Below are positions 6,618-6,645 of a stretch of 6,645 nucleotides of DNA, piece by piece. How positions within the stretch are numbered: the stretch's first letter is position 1; the number at the start of each line of letters is the position of its first letter. Location: positions 1 through 6,645 of the forward strand of contig CACXGJ010000129.1 in the NCBI GenBank assembly GCA_902767125.1, written 5' to 3'. The position numbers and the translations under genes are program-made. The notes under the pieces were generated by a model. The model did not search any database, was not told the origin of the DNA, and saw only the letters and a program-made list of their open reading frames with translations. Source of the stretch: an uncultured Ruminococcus sp. (GTDB lineage: Bacteria > Bacillota > Clostridia > Oscillospirales > Acutalibacteraceae).

Positions 6618-6645
6618 ATGATAAAAATAAAGATAAAGTACAGTA
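6618..6645 (+). CDS. Start of a further gene, truncated by the right window edge
   Basis: An ATG at 6618 opens a frame reading MIKIKIKYS to the edge. It is preceded by GGGAAG (6605-6610), a moderate ribosome binding site at 7 bases spacing, and begins 35 bases after the miaA stop without an intervening terminator. It is probably the next gene of the udp-miaA unit. Nine codons are too few to identify it. Confidence 0.45.

Overview
The window looks like ordinary chromosome from a moderately AT-rich Gram-positive of the class Clostridia. A Ruminococcus/Oscillospiraceae-type gut bacterium is my best guess. The reasons are strong AGGAG-type ribosome binding sites, U-tailed hairpin terminators, a lipoprotein with a long Ser/Glu/Asp tether, and protein sequences in the usual clostridial style. 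The taxonomic call is inference, and no marker here fixes a genus.

Layout: all genes are on the + strand. (1) Bases 2-2605 are the 3' three quarters of dnaE, the DNA polymerase III alpha subunit; the N-terminal PHP domain lies outside the window. (2) A 145-base gap with a plausible promoter leads to 2751-3620, a 289-residue secreted lipoprotein of unknown function, closed by a strong terminator at 3638-3665. (3) A near-perfect promoter (3675-3703) starts a leader of about 170 nt in front of a CorA-family divalent cation channel (3882-4811). The leader has three copies of a 9-base repeat and two mutually exclusive long stems, followed by a hairpin that covers the ribosome binding site and runs into U6. 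(4) A terminator-like hairpin (4833-4864) separates corA from udp (uridine phosphorylase, 4892-5653). The udp stop codon overlaps the start of miaA (tRNA dimethylallyltransferase, 5650-6582) by four bases. (5) A few codons of a further gene probably begin at 6618.

Functionally these are housekeeping genes: replication, metal ion uptake, pyrimidine nucleoside salvage and tRNA A37 modification. They share no single pathway. The only element that could be undescribed is the corA leader RNA, whose folding logic resembles a riboswitch or other cis-regulatory leader but which does not match the M-box Mg2+ riboswitch as I know it. The lipoprotein is the only gene without a recognised function. I found no tRNA or rRNA gene, CRISPR array, insertion sequence or phage gene. 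For corA and udp, the longest open frames begin at upstream TTG/GTG codons; the ATG starts given here are better supported.
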